A stretch of 64,000 nucleotides of DNA from Ostrinia nubilalis (GCF_963855985.1 NC_087104.1:12710001-12774000), one strand, 5' to 3'; shown: positions 37,091 to 48,275, counted from the first letter of the stretch. The notes: generated by a model from the letters alone, not told the origin. Numbers and translations: made by a program.

Positions 37091-39150
37091 GTTTTTATCC
37101 AGAACGAGGGAAAATTGATGGAATAATGTCTAGTATGTAATCATTCTATCAGTTTTGGAAATGTTATGTAACCTTGATGTTATGTCTTTTCGAAGTGTTT
37201 TTTCTTTGTTCATATTCTCGTTTTCTCTCAATTCAAGGTCGAGAGGTTTTCATTGAAAAATGGGCCTGCATGGTAGCAAGAGTTTCTTGCCTACCTTTAT
37301 GTATGTAAAAACGCGCCATTATACGCATTTGAGGGCTTTCATGGCGTCGCGTGGGTTGCGACTTGAGAACTATGGCATACTTAACCTTATGTCTTAAGGG
37401 CTTCAAGTGCTTTAGCCCTTGTATACTGTGAATCAATCGGACAAAGTGGAAGTAATTTCCTTTTTACCAAGCGTGAACGGGAACCCTTGGGAAATTGATT
37501 CGATCGGATAGGTAGGGTGGTTTATTCCCGTATTTTTATTACCATTTGTATAAACATCTCAGTCTAGAGACTGACAGTGATTTGATGATCAAATAGATTA
37601 TTTACTCTCCTCAAAACATCTTCAAAATTAGGTTATAAAAACATATGAAGAGGCTGCTTTCTCTGCATACACATGCCACTCACCAACCACATAAGGAGGG
37701 ATTCGTATACGATTTCTGTTATTTCGTATGCTATTATAATATAATCCAGTTCCGGGCCTTTTCAAGGCGAGAGTGAAAAGGCACTTACAGGGCAGATAGG
37801 TACCATTCTAGACTGCATCCCATTTAACATCAGGTGCGATTGTGGTCAAATACCTGCCTTGTTATGCATAAAAAAATTACAATTCGAAAATGCGTCTACT
37901 GAGCTCAACACTCAACTAATCTTTTAAATTGTAAAAACTGCGTTTATCACCGCTGAATCTTTCCACAGGACTTGCATGTATTGCATAAAACATACGAATA
38001 GTAATGCGTTTTTTCCTTGGGTGACGTATAGAATAATAAATAAAAAGACTTATTGCTTTCATTTATTCAAAAAACCAACAGAAGACTAAAAAAATTCTCT
38101 GACTTTATCTCTCTCGTAGTTTCGGTGGATGTGCACGTGCAAGACGCAGTAATAACGTAAATGTTCGAAGCAACATTTACATACATAGGTAATTCCGAAA
38201 TAATTGGACATGGCGCTTTAAGCTTGAAATAACGAAAGCTTCTGCTAAACGCACAGACGCTTTTTAACTCACTTCAATAAAGGAGGAGGCTCTATGTTCG
38301 ACTGTATATATCTTTTTACTAACTACGTAGATAGGCCATAAAGTCTTCCTAAATTGCAGCTATCCCTCAAAGATGAAGCAAAACAAACAACACATAATGT
38401 AGTAAAAAATACGAGCTCTAGCAAATGCTTAGGTAGGTTAGGTTCCATATCCGCGAAAGTGTGCCCTTGACCGTAATGTTAATGTTAACATTACTGTCGA
38501 CTCAGCGGCGGCGGATGAGCGATGTTTATAAATGTTCGCTGAGTATCTCACACAGTGCTCTCGATTCTAATATCCATTTATAGCACATACATAATACAGA
38601 CACTGTAGCTTTAGTAAACCAAGGGGCTGCACAAATGTAGAGACACACCATAACAGCAAAGCGAGTCGTTGTATAAGTAGACTAAATTATTTTATAAAGT
38701 TGATTAAATAAAAATAAAATATTCACTGGTGCTTTGTATACGTCACAAGATACAAGTCTCTGCATTTGCGCAGCTTCATAATGGTCAAATATTTCTGCTC
38801 TATGACCGTTATAGTGTGAATTAGGAATGATAGATGACAACTCGAGAGGAAACGTCATATTAGAGCCGCGCTCGCTCAAGGCTGGAAAAATAATGTATCA
38901 GGACTCAGGGCTTAAGTAGGACCCATCATCGTCATTTAAAGACGCCAAAGAGATCTCCCGAAATTATCGTCCAGTCACTTCCAGCTAACTTCGTAGGCCA
39001 TCTGTTCATGCAGCTAGGGAACATTTAGATATCTCGCGAGACTACGTCTTGAACTACCTTCACTTTTGAAGGTTGGTCTTTCATTATTGCTTGGCAGTCA
39101 ATGGATCTTGGATATACAAGAGTAGCAGTCGTGGAAAACGTGATGTGGGA
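37091..39150. other. Putative intron; no gene seen
   Basis: Nothing beyond chance ORFs. 38470-38540 is locally GC-rich, without an open frame. Confidence 0.45.
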
Positions 39151-39306
39151 TTAACGGGACTATTCCCACCTCTCGTTCCCACCACTGCAACTCCTGTGTA
39201 GCCAGGATCTACAGCTTGACCGCCACAAAAACCCAACCAATGAAGGTCAAGTTTGTCCCGGGGGAAAGTTAAACTGTCATTGGACCCGCAACGAAATTAA
39301 TCAGAA
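39151..39306 (+). repeat. Interspersed repeat, copy 1 of 3 (also in the exon D and G arrays)
   Basis: 'actgcaactcctgtgtagcc', 'atctacagcttgac' and 'tcattggacccgcaacgaaa' occur in this order here, at 48276-48390 (+) and in reverse at 62994-63132. No terminal repeats are visible. The family is not identified. Confidence 0.75.
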
Positions 39307-39460
39307 GAACATAGGAGGAGTTCGAAATTAAGGTTCGACTTCCCTCCATTGCAAAGCGGATGACAGGTGACAAACAAAGGTTTAAAACCTTTAAGAAAAA
39401 GATTATGCACCACGGACAATAAATTAAATTAAGGGGGCCTATCTTATGAGCAATTAGCAA

Positions 39461-39730
39461 CTACCTGCCAATAATATTTTTCACAAAATCGCTTAAAAGC
39501 ACGGAAATTTTTCCGTGCTTTTGTGATGTGGGATTAGTCCCTTCTACATTATTTTTTAGATCTTTCATCATACAAAAGGCAGCAGCCTGCCTATCCCTTT
39601 TCATGCTCATCACATCTCCGACAGTCATTTTCGCTTGAATTTTAATCAAAGTTACGTAAAAACAAAACAAACCCAGCAACAAAACAAGTAAAACAGAATA
39701 AGTTAATACTAAATTGGGTAGATTTGGCAT
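39461..39730 (-). CDS. Possible small membrane-anchored protein or exon, unrecognised
   Basis: An 89-residue minus-strand ORF starts MPNLPNLVLTYSVLLVLLLG. Residues about 8-28 form one good hydrophobic segment (signal peptide or anchor). The rest is polar, with KIQAKMTVGDVMSMKRDRQ and two cysteines at most, and is not low complexity. The end ...NIIGR-stop overlaps a possible donor, GGCAG|GTAGTT, so it may be a first exon of a nested antisense gene. I do not recognise the family. A chance ORF of this length is quite possible in this window, and the case rests only on the plausible composition. Confidence 0.25.
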   Translation of the reverse strand: MPNLPNLVLTYSVLLVLLLGLFCFYVTLIKIQAKMTVGDVMSMKRDRQAAAFCMMKDLKNNVEGTNPTSQKHGKISVLLSDFVKNIIGR

Positions 39731-39944
39731 TCTGTAAACATAAATATTTTATTACCTAAACTTGAAACACTTCACAGCTGTTTTATGGATCACAAGGCAT
39801 GGGTATACATATTAATGAAATAAGGTGTCCCTTTACTTTACTATCTACTTTAGATCCTCGAACTTGTTAAAATGTGGCATTAGGCTGAGTTATATCGTTC
39901 CCCCTTGAGATGACAAAATGCGTAAGTACGGACGATGGTACAGT

Positions 39945-40055
39945 CAGCGTCAAAAAGTTCGTGACACCCAAAGTAGCCAATAAGTTCGCAACACGTCTTT
40001 TTTGCTATTGGAATAAAGTTGTGTTGCGAAATGCGAACTATTTGACGCAAACTTT
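39945..40055. mobile_element. MITE with GTCAGCGTCAAA end
   Basis: 'cagcgtcaaaaagttcgtga' at the left pairs with 'gcgaactatttgacgc' at the right. The middle ('aataagttcgcaa', 'attggaataaagttgtgtt') is shared with 17650-17710. Confidence 0.7.
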
Positions 40056-40480
40056 AAGTACGTCAAGTTAAAAAATATATGCTGTGCAGTGTACATCTTA
40101 TGTGTGTCAACTGCTTAAGTTTTAGTAGGTGATACTTTTTGATAATAAAAAATTACTGATATAAAATGAAAAAAATAAAAGATATTTTACTGTCAAGCAT
40201 TTTTTACCTTCTTATCTTGGTGTTAGAATTTTGGGACCTTTTCTTTTGTATATGACCTGTTTCTTTATAATGTTTGCTTTAATTATGTGTAGGTATTATT
40301 TACTAGTCGCCCTAAAGTCTGGGACTACTACTTGACCTTCATCAAAGATTTACAGCTGTTAATTTCGCTCGACATTGCACTGTAATATTATTACACCGTG
40401 TCCAAGTGACAAGCCTCGTGCCACGTGTACCTGACCTGACCTAGTCCTCGAGAAACCTTGGCATTTATTGACACTCCGTG

Positions 40481-41994
40481 TAGGGTTGCCAGGCATGTTT
40501 GGCTTTTTACGGTCTTGTCCGGCTTTTGTTAGGCTTTTTATTTGGCCTGCCGCGCCAGGCGAAAGTCGAGCCACAGAATAATATGAAGCGCACGCATCAG
40601 GATTTGGGCAACTGATGATACGATGACGCGTCTTTCCGTTCTATACATGGCCAGAACGCACCCATAGGAAACTGCTCGTGTATATTTTGGAGTGTCTCTT
40701 TGTAAGTCGGTCACTACAAACTATACACGAATTTTGCGTACTGATCGTGTATAGTTTGTATCGTGGATGGATTCCGTCTTCGCTCCAAACTATACTACAC
40801 CACTTACAGTTGACTAGAGTGTGTTTAGTTTATTTGATTTAATAAAATATGGAATTATATTTAAAATTATTACATTTATTAGATATTATGCTCGTGCTTT
40901 GTCCTCGAGATTAGAAATAAGAACTACCTATGTAGATCACGTACGGTGATGCCATTTTTAAAATCATTAATTATTACATAAAATATTATTATTTTACTGA
41001 ATCTACATATTATTATAATAAATCTAGATTTATAACACTAATGTAAGTGGTTTCTGAAATTAAATTGATTAGGTAGATTTCAAATTAAATACCAATTATT
41101 TATTAGTGACAGTGAATGAAGAAAGTTAAACGTGCATTATTAACTAAAATTGTCGACCGTTCGGTGTAGTGGTTCGAAACTGATAACTGTTCCGGAGGTA
41201 GCGGGGAGTACAAACATTAATTTGTGTGCATGAACATATTTTGATATTTGTTTGTATTGGACTGGGTGTCTTCTATGTATAATAAGTATGTATTTACAAA
41301 AAAAGTATTTAAGTATGTTTATATCCGTTATCTAGTACCCATAGTACAAGCTTTGCTTAGTTTGGGACTAGAAGCGCAGTGTAAAATGTCCAGGGATATT
41401 TATTTTTATTTATTTAATTGTAATTTTATCTCAAGAACAAAAATCATTTTGACATACATAATTCTTAATTTAAGAGTTATTCAGCCCCAAAACAAATATC
41501 TTTTCTATGGCAGAATATGAAACACCAAAAAGCTCTTTATCAAAACAATGGCACGTGTCGAAATTGATTCAATGTTTAAAGTAGACACGCAGTTATGAAT
41601 TAATATGTAATAGAAAGAGAGGTAAATAAGTCAAAATGACGAGCATGCAACTAAGTACTCGCGTATACATTGTAATCGCGAACTTATTACAATACATACA
41701 TGATTAGTCCGTATGCGTACTGACGATGTATATTTTGGAGTAAGATAATTGACCTAAGTCACTACAAAGTATACGCGAGCAGTACGCAGCGTATACGTAC
41801 TGGTCGTGTATAGTTTGGAGGAGCTTAGTAAAAAAAGTCACATCCAAACTATACTCGATTAGTTTCACACCCTTGCGTTCTGGCTATGTATAGAATGGAA
41901 AGACGCTACGATGACATGTCCGGCTTTTAGGGTAAAATGTCCGGCCAAATGAAGCACAGAGTCCGGCTTTTGTGTTTTTGGACCTGGCAACCCT
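40481..41994. mobile_element. hAT-type non-autonomous element, 1.5 kb, 8-bp target duplication
   Basis: Ends TAGGGTTGCCAGG and CCTGGCAACCCT, flanked by exact 8-bp duplications ACTCCGTG (40473-40480 and 41995-42002). Subterminal arms of about 300 bp are also inverted: 'gcgtctttccgttctataca' at the left matches the reverse of 'tgtatagaatggaaagacgc' at the right, and both arms repeat 'cgtgtatagtttg'-like words. There is no transposase. A SINE has inserted at about 41157-41410. These marks fit a hAT superfamily element. Confidence 0.9.
41157..41410 (+). mobile_element. tRNA-derived SINE inside the hAT element
   Basis: The head 'ccgttcggtgtagtggttcg' gives an A-box-like start. The body 'gtacccatagtacaagcttt' and 'gcgcagtgtaaaatgtc' match the SINE at 17040-17303 in the opposite orientation. 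The B box is degraded here. Confidence 0.8.
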
Positions 41995-43406
41995 ACTCCG
42001 TGGGAAGGTGACGAGCAACTTTCTTTGTCATGGCAAATGTCTTGTTCCCATGTCGTGACATGCTTTGTAAAAGTAACTACAAAGAAATTATCGGATGCGT
42101 TGTTAGTTCGTAATTTTGTTAGACTCGCGTTAATTTCCAAATTGATTGGTTATCTTCAAACTTTCCCAGCATAGTAGCATACCGGGTGGAAACGATAAGT
42201 GACCTCACTCGATTATTTCTAATCTAAGATACAAAAAACTTGTTACTGATCCTGAAACTGCTTCATGAGCTCTATCAAACGGTATCAATATAGGTTACAG
42301 AATAAACTGGACATAATATTAAAAACTACACAAGATATCGTAAAACTGGTTACTGATCCTAAAAGTGTTTCACGACTTAAAAGCTGAAAAATGGTGATAA
42401 TTTTATAGAAAACCTATGCCTACAATGAACTGCCTAACAACAACAAACCTTAACTCTGATTACCTTATTTGACCTTGAGGTATTTAATAAACATCAATAC
42501 TTCAATAACGTCCCCAACACTGACGTGTACTAAACAATACAACCCCCATAGTAACAGCTGCGTGTTAAAACGTATTTCTCATAGTAAAACTACTCATTAC
42601 CTTGGTTAAGTTTAAATTTGAAATGTGTACGCCCAGAAGGCGTATTTTTGAAGCTTTCATCATGATGAAGTGAATAGTTATATTATGAAACTATGATTGA
42701 TGCAAAGTGAGGAAAGTGCAATGCATTTCCCAGAAGTGTAACCGAAGCAATTCTTTTTGTTATAGTGTTTTTATCTGAAAATAAATCTATTATGCATGCA
42801 ATTCAATTGGTTAAAAAACTGTTCGTGACTGTTACTAATATTCAATAGTGGCGGAGTTATTTCTAAGTTAATTAAGCACGATTAGCTATGCAAGAAAATT
42901 ACTCTTGTAATTCATCAATCGCTTTATCTATCTTTATGTAATGTTGTGCGACAGATGGAATATTTAAAATATCCTTTTTTCTGACTTGATCCATAGTATT
43001 CTTGAACTAAATTCGTTGATTCGTGATTTACATTGTAAAAATCCTCTTAATTTGGAGCTGAAAAACGATGAACAAATTACCAGCCAAATGCCCAAATTCT
43101 TCATTTAACTCTGAACTTTACCACTAAAAACATCTATCTATGTCTCTATCTATAGGCCTCCTCTTCAACCTTCCACCGACTTCAGTCCCTGGCCAAACGC
43201 ATCCAGTTCACTCCAGCCTGCTTCTAGATGTCGTCTGTCCACCGACTAAAGACATAGGACCCCAAAATCCATGATTAAACATTTTACCAACCAAGTGACA
43301 GAATTCCTCAAATAACTCTGAACCTTACCATTCAGACTTCTAAATCCACTATCCAAACATAAGCACCATCTAACCATAATTTAACCATGTGCATCTGTTG
43401 TTGCAG
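41995..43406. other. Putative intron; one diverged LINE 3' end
   Basis: 43140-43245 on the minus strand reads as a decayed LINE C-terminus (RWTDDI, then NWM, then EEAY). Nothing else found. Confidence 0.5.
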
Positions 43407-43507
43407 CGCCAGCCGCAACTGCCCGACCGAGGGCGCGCCCGAGCAGGACGCGGCGCAGCCCACGGTCGACCTGCCGCGCACCAGGGACGGAGAGATCGAC
43501 TATGACG
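43407..43507 (+). CDS. OSBPL9: ORP9-type gene, exon A (linker, FFAT-like core)
   Basis: Acceptor TTGTTGCAG ends at 43406 and donor GACG|GTGGGT starts at 43508. The 101-bp exon encodes an acidic linker ending DGEIDYD plus one base. In ORP9 proteins this linker, between the N-terminal PH domain and the lipid-transfer domain, carries the FFAT motif that binds VAP proteins on the endoplasmic reticulum. Here the matching core is YDA, with the alanine codon completed by the next exon. An in-frame ATG at 43387 (MCICCC...) reads through the acceptor, so an unspliced start is formally possible, but the pyrimidine-rich AG makes splicing more likely. Confidence 0.8.
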
Positions 43508-43530
43508 GTGGGTACAAAACATTAAGTTAA

Positions 43531-43775
43531 TCATCATCATCATTTCAGCCATAGGACGTCCACTGCTGAACATAGGCCTCCCCCAATGCTTTCCATGTTG
43601 ATCGATTGGTAGCGGCCCGCGTCCAGTGCCTTCCTGCTACCTTTATCAGGTCTTTATCCACCTTGTGTTGCATTTTCCGGTACGCGGCCTCCATTCCAGA
43701 ACCTTGCTGCCCCATCGGCCGTCAGTTCCGCGTACTATCTGACCGCCCATTGCCATTTCAGCTTGCTAATCCGTC
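43531..43775 (-). mobile_element. LINE 3' end, ATG-tailed, longer copy
   Basis: It extends further into the coding part than most copies: on the minus strand the motifs YAELTADGAARFW and then the usual 'gtccactgctgaacatagg' tail region are present. It lies in the intron just after exon A. Confidence 0.8.
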
Positions 43776-45474
43776 GGGCTATGTCAGTGACATTAGTTCG
43801 TTTTCGGATCTCCACATTTCTGAGTCATTTCTTTTCTGGATATAGGCACTAGGTGGCAAACTTTCAAGAAGAGAGCATATTTACACCTTAAAGGCCGGCA
43901 ACGCACCTGAAACGCCCCCGGAACTACGCATACGCAATAATGATACGCATTCACTTACAATATTCACGCACAATAACGAGTTACGACACGTTATTTTAAC
44001 GTTTAACCGTGAAATATCAAATAGTTCACGTATTCCTATCCCATCTGTCCCTATTTGTCACAGCAACGTCACCTCAAACCCAATTGCTCTCAAAACAATA
44101 GGTTCAGGTGACATCCAAATTCCTGTCACGTCCCTTCAAATATCCTCGTGAACAGGGTTGCCACCTTTCCGAGTTTCCCCGAATTCGTCCTAGTCTCTAC
44201 TACGCCCGAGAAAGACGCCCTCGGGCATTTCAAAATTAAGTTTTAAGCCGATGCTGGGTGACGCGACAAATTAAAAAAAAACTTGACATGCACGTGTATA
44301 GATGACCCACGCTGAACTGTCCCACCAAACTCAATGACAGGGGGGCGCTACCATCGTTCAACTATATGGTTTCCAACATGGCAAAAATCGGAACCAGCGA
44401 TCCGGTATTGACGGTGGCGCCCCGCTGTCAATGTCATGGATAGGACAGTTCAGTATTTTGGAACTATAATCGCTAGTGAGTGAAAATGACAGAATGAAGT
44501 TGTTGAAAGTAACCGCTAGAAACGCTGTATAAGCTGTCATATATTTGTACATCACTTTTATGTGCAAAATAAATAAATATATTTTTTACGCAGTCGCTAA
44601 ATGTACTAGTTTTAATGTAAACTCGTGGTAAGCACACTGGGCTCCAAAACCCGGGGTTTTCACGCGTCTTGTCCTGGTTACCTTTAGAGATGGCAACCCT
44701 ACCGTGAGCGTGAGTCACGCTGTCATCGCCCGCGCGTTTGCATACAATGCCTTTGGATAAGTGAATAGGTGTCATTTTTCGGGTTTAAACGTGACAGAAA
44801 AGGGCTTGGAGATATTGGAAAAGTCGTGGAATTCGTTAATATTTAATAATAACAATTATCGTTAGAAACGAAGGTCATTGCTATTGCTTCACTAGCCAAT
44901 TGATGCGACCTTTCATAAAATATTGAATTTGACGTCTATACTGAAAGTTACACGATTAATGTATATTCAACTGCAAAATACAATTCAATTGTTTCAAAAT
45001 ACGCCTCTAGATCGAGACAGATATTATGTCTACCCGTATGGCAACCCATTTAGACCCGTATAAAATTAATTTCACACTTAAAAATTAATTCAGGCCTTGG
45101 ATTGATCTGAATATTTAAGTCAATCCAGCCACAGTTGAGTCTAGACTCTGTTCTGTGTCTAATTTTGAGCTTCGTTTCATAGGTATAGTTAGGGCATGTA
45201 GAGTCACGCCCGTATTCACAAACATTACTATGAGGTCTCACAGTGCGCGTGGACGCACAGGGTGACACACGAACCGATCACAGAGCTCTATTCAACGCTG
45301 TGCGTTCGATTTGCTGCTACACTTAAGCAAGCATCGTTTGTGAATGTTGTCATCGTTTGCTTGGCTAGGTTAGATTCTCTTAGGAAACATTTTACATGAA
45401 AATGTTTTTGTTGGGATTTATATTTGACAGTATTGTATCGAAAGAAAATTACTAATGATGACGTTTAATTTCAG
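43776..45474. other. Intron A-B; hAT-like element
   Basis: It contains the AGGGTTGCCA-ended element at about 44153-44704 with an inner inverted repeat at 44310-44455, and a weak inverted pair near 45208-45350 ('attcacaaac' and 'gtttgtgaat'). Confidence 0.6.
44153..44704. mobile_element. hAT-like element with AGGGTTGCCA ends and a nested inverted repeat
   Basis: Left 'agggttgccacct' is mirrored by right 'agatggcaaccct', as in the element at 40481-41994. The flanks (CTCGTGA against CCGTGA) only partly agree, so the target duplication is uncertain. Inside, 'gctgaactgtccc' with 'tgacaggggggcgctacc' pairs with 'ggtggcgccccgctgtca' and 'ggacagttcag', a second nested MITE of about 145 bp (44310-44455). 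Confidence 0.65.
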
Positions 45475-45581
45475 CGTTATACGAAGATGAATCAGACAGC
45501 GACCTCGGCTCCATGGAGAACCACGGCTCCGTGGTTACCCACCTCTTATCACAAGTCAAGATTGGAATGGATCTCACTAAG
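45475..45581 (+). CDS. OSBPL9: ORP9-type gene, exon B (start of lipid-transfer domain)
   Basis: Acceptor TTTCAG ends at 45474 and donor AAG|GTTAGT starts at 45582. The 107 bp completes the split alanine codon, then encodes an acidic serine/aspartate stretch ([18 protein letters not shown]) and the conserved entry to the [20 protein letters not shown]. This closely matches human ORP9, where the lid region HLLSQVRLGMDLTK precedes LPTFILE. The lid closes over the bound lipid in the ORD tunnel. The exon ends on a codon boundary. It is single copy here, unlike exons D-G downstream. Confidence 0.9.
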
Positions 45582-46053
45582 GTTAGTCCATATGATTCAG
45601 TTGTACAGACCGACAATATACAGAGTGTCGCTTTAAGTACGGACCACACAAAAAGGATTGATTCTACTGCTGGACACAATACAGGAAAAACATCAAAATT
45701 CTTTTGAAAAAGATATTTTTTAGATTTATACTTCCTTCTCTTAGAAAAGATTTTACATTTCATCAATAAAAACAATCCGTTTTGTTTGATCAAGTATCAA
45801 AACAACAGCCTGTATAAGACAGCAATCTTTTATTGCAAAATCACCCCTGTTTCTAGATACCAGTGTTTAACTTCACTTGCCGTTGTCTGTTCCATTCACT
45901 TTACAATTTTGAATAAAAAACAGAACTGAACCTTTGAATCAATAATATGACATTTGGCATCTGAAACATTTGCCTGTTTTGTTTTTTTTTTTCCATTAGT
46001 CCACTGCTGGCTATAGTTTTACCGGCAGCACATCTACCAACTCTACTCACTCT

Positions 46054-46255
46054 CGACGCCCGCGTGGAATTTTGTCTGTCACAGAAAAACTTTATCGCAC
46101 GCGTCCCTGTTTCAAAAACCGGAATAAAAACTATCCTGTTTCCCGGGACTCAAACTATCTCCCTGCCAAATTTCATCAAAATCGGTTCAGTGGTTTAGGC
46201 GTGAAAGTGAGACAGACAGACAGAGTTACTTTCGCATTTATAATATTAGTATAGA
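46054..46255 (-). mobile_element. CTAGT-class interspersed repeat, reverse, end lost
   Basis: 'cgacgcccgcgtggaatttt' at the left and 'ttataatattagtatagata' at the right. Internal 'aaaatcggttcagtggttta' is shared with other copies of the class. Confidence 0.7.
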
Positions 46256-47228
46256 TACACATTTACACAAACTTTAAAATCCATTGTATATAAGGTAGAA
46301 ATTAGCCAGCTCGCTACCCTATTCCAATCGCCTAGCTGCCAACAACTTTGTGTATATCGCTCCATTTTGCTAGAGATACCGATCGCTGCGGTTGCCAAAT
46401 CACTGAAAAGCTCAGTAAACTTTAGCCATAACTGAGCTTAATACTTCAAACGCTCTTCATAACCTGTAAAAAAACATCATCGTATCGTTACAGACATTTT
46501 GAAAACATTAGAACATACTGCTTTATCTTAAATTCAAATTTAAATTATTTATTTGCATAAAACATGGTACATTTCAGTTATTATATCTTGCTAACACTAA
46601 GGCTGGATCTTATTTTAAGGCTGGGTTGCACTATCTTACTTTAACTTTAACAAACGTCAACCATCTGTCAAACGCCATACAAAATGTACACCGGTTATCG
46701 TTATAGTCACGGTCAAAGTCGATGGTGCAACTGAGCCTAAAAATCGTTTTGTTTAAATATCACGGCCAGTGTTGAACAATAACAATGTATTTCAATGATT
46801 TTCTTATCAGGTTGATTCATTATTTTACTAATAACCAGTAGCATAGATAGTAAACCATATTGCATGTTATTAAAACTCAAAATGTAAATAATACATATTT
46901 ATTTTAGTTACATTCAGTTAAAAATCTAATATGACATGATTCATAAAATTTAGCATTTAGAAACATTGAACTTTCCATGATTGTGAGGAATGGCCTGATA
47001 TTTCATTATATTTTGATGTCAAAATGGTTTTTCGCGGCGATAACATAATTAAATTTCGCCTGTCAGAAAATAACAATACAAAGCTGTTTCAAAAACACGC
47101 TATCTGTGACTGTGACGTAGGCTGACACTTTGCTTGAGCCCTTTTGTTTATTTCTCCTTTCATTCGTGCTATAAAATGCCTAGAGTTCTATTTTAAAAAG
47201 AATTAAGTTCATTCAATCGTCCTCTATG

Positions 47229-47338
47229 AGGCCCGGTTTTCACCAAGGCACAGTAGAATATAATTACGCGCGAGCGATAAGGATGGGTAGCTTGGGGTCA
47301 TTGGACGATATTATATGTGCTCGGCGACCGGGCTTTAC
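47229..47338. mobile_element. Right half of the AGTCYGGTCGCC MITE
   Basis: 'ataattacgcgcgagcgata' and 'ggtagcttggggtcattgga', ending 'gctcggcgaccgggcttta'. This matches the right arm of the full copies at 49167-49377 and 62781-62992; the left arm is deleted. Confidence 0.75.
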
Positions 47339-47389
47339 TAATATTTATTTCGTGAAAAGTTTTATTTATAGTATATTGTTTGTTTACAG

Positions 47390-47475
47390 GTTGTGCTACC
47401 GACGTTCATACTTGAGAGGCGATCGCTTCTGGAGATGTACGCGGACTCATTCGCACACCCCGACCAGTTTGTTAA
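47390..47475 (+). CDS. OSBPL9: ORP9-type gene, exon C (LPTFILE)
   Basis: Acceptor TGTTTACAG ends at 47389; donor GTTAA|GTAAGT at 47476 is a perfect consensus. The 86 bp encodes [20 protein letters not shown] and then FAHPDQFV, plus two bases of a lysine codon. LPTFILE..SLLE is one of the most conserved ORD blocks in ORP9 proteins and forms part of the tunnel mouth where PI4P or sterol sits. The two leftover bases join the first base of exon D (AA+G, lysine). Single copy. Confidence 0.93.
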
Positions 47476-47574
47476 GTAAGTATTTCACTGCTAAAAATCT
47501 GAGCTTGATGGTCAATACAAGTCATTTATTGTTTCTATTACAGAGGTCGCTTCATAGCTATAGACCGCCTAAAT

Positions 47575-48011
47575 CAGCCTTTCCCAAAGTGGGCGATAAC
47601 GCCCCCTTGTGGACACTGCAGGCTTAAAAGGGAGTTGTACTTGTAAGAGACTCAAAAAACATATCAGTGACCTTATTCACGTATTTTGACAGAGTTTAAA
47701 TCTCGCTGACGTTCAGATGTCGTCCCATTGAAAAACAGTTCTAAATCCATATTCACAAGTGTCATCTCGATAGAACGATTACTCGATAGGATCGCAACTC
47801 AGCGTTTTGTTGTCGTTTAAGTTATGTTACGTGAATAAGGCTACAGGGCGTTGTGTATAGGCTTGGGAGGCGCGATTTGTAATTTCATCTACTAAGAGGC
47901 CTCTTCACCGACTGAGCTCTCGACTCTCAACTACAAATGGGGGCGCTAAAAAATAAATAATTATTCTCGAAGTTGCTCACCTTGTAGATAAAATAAGTTT
48001 GGGAACCCCTG
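47575..48011. mobile_element. hAT-type MITE in intron C-D with 8-bp target duplication
   Basis: Left end CAGCCTTTCCCAAAGTGGG, right end AAGTTTGGGAACCCCTG, flanked by exact GCCTAAAT duplications (47567-47574 and 48012-48019). The CAG..TTCCCAAACT end type is classic for hAT elements. An inner inverted pair, 'accttattcacgta' (about 47671) and 'tacgtgaataaggc' (about 47830), suggests a second element nested inside. It ends 54 bp upstream of exon D. Confidence 0.9.
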
Positions 48012-48065
48012 GCCTAAATTCCTTCTATTTTGTGTGGTGTACAATAAAATGTATCATCATTACAG

Positions 48066-48249
48066 GATAGTAGACCAGCCGACGCCGCGCGACCGAATGA
48101 TCCAAGTGGTCCGGTGGTACCTGAGCTCGTACCACGCGGGCCGCAAGTCGCAGGTGGCCAAGAAGCCCTACAACCCCATACTGGGGGAGGTGTTCCGCTG
48201 CCACTGGGAGCTGGACGGGGCCGATACACACTCCAACGCTGCTGAGAAG
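48066..48249 (+). CDS. OSBPL9: ORP9-type gene, exon D (KPYNPILGE), first and best copy
   Basis: Acceptor CATCATTACAG ends at 48065 and donor AAG|GTAATT starts at 48250. The 184 bp encodes [20 protein letters not shown], then [20 protein letters not shown] and [20 protein letters not shown], ending on a codon boundary. HAGRK and [10 protein letters not shown] are ORP signature residues: the lysines and asparagine contact the PI4P phosphates. This is the only copy of the exon in the window with a normal acceptor and a clean frame in full register. At least eight further whole or partial copies follow (48836-52325). Confidence 0.93.
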
Positions 48250-48275
48250 GTAATTCATCATCGTATAGTACGGGA

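Larger units (their letters stand above)
45582..47389. other. Intron B-C
   Basis: It contains the repeat at 46054-46255 and half of a terminal-inverted-repeat MITE at 47229-47338. The remainder is AT-rich and has no exon. Confidence 0.6.

Noticed and set aside
43387..43406. In-frame ATG start (MCICCC) just before exon A
   Set aside because: The stretch forms a good acceptor tract ending in TTGCAG and the phase matches splicing; kept only as a remote alternative.
45452..45793. 113-residue minus-strand ORF over exon B
   Set aside because: It is the antisense shadow of the coding exon 45475-45581.
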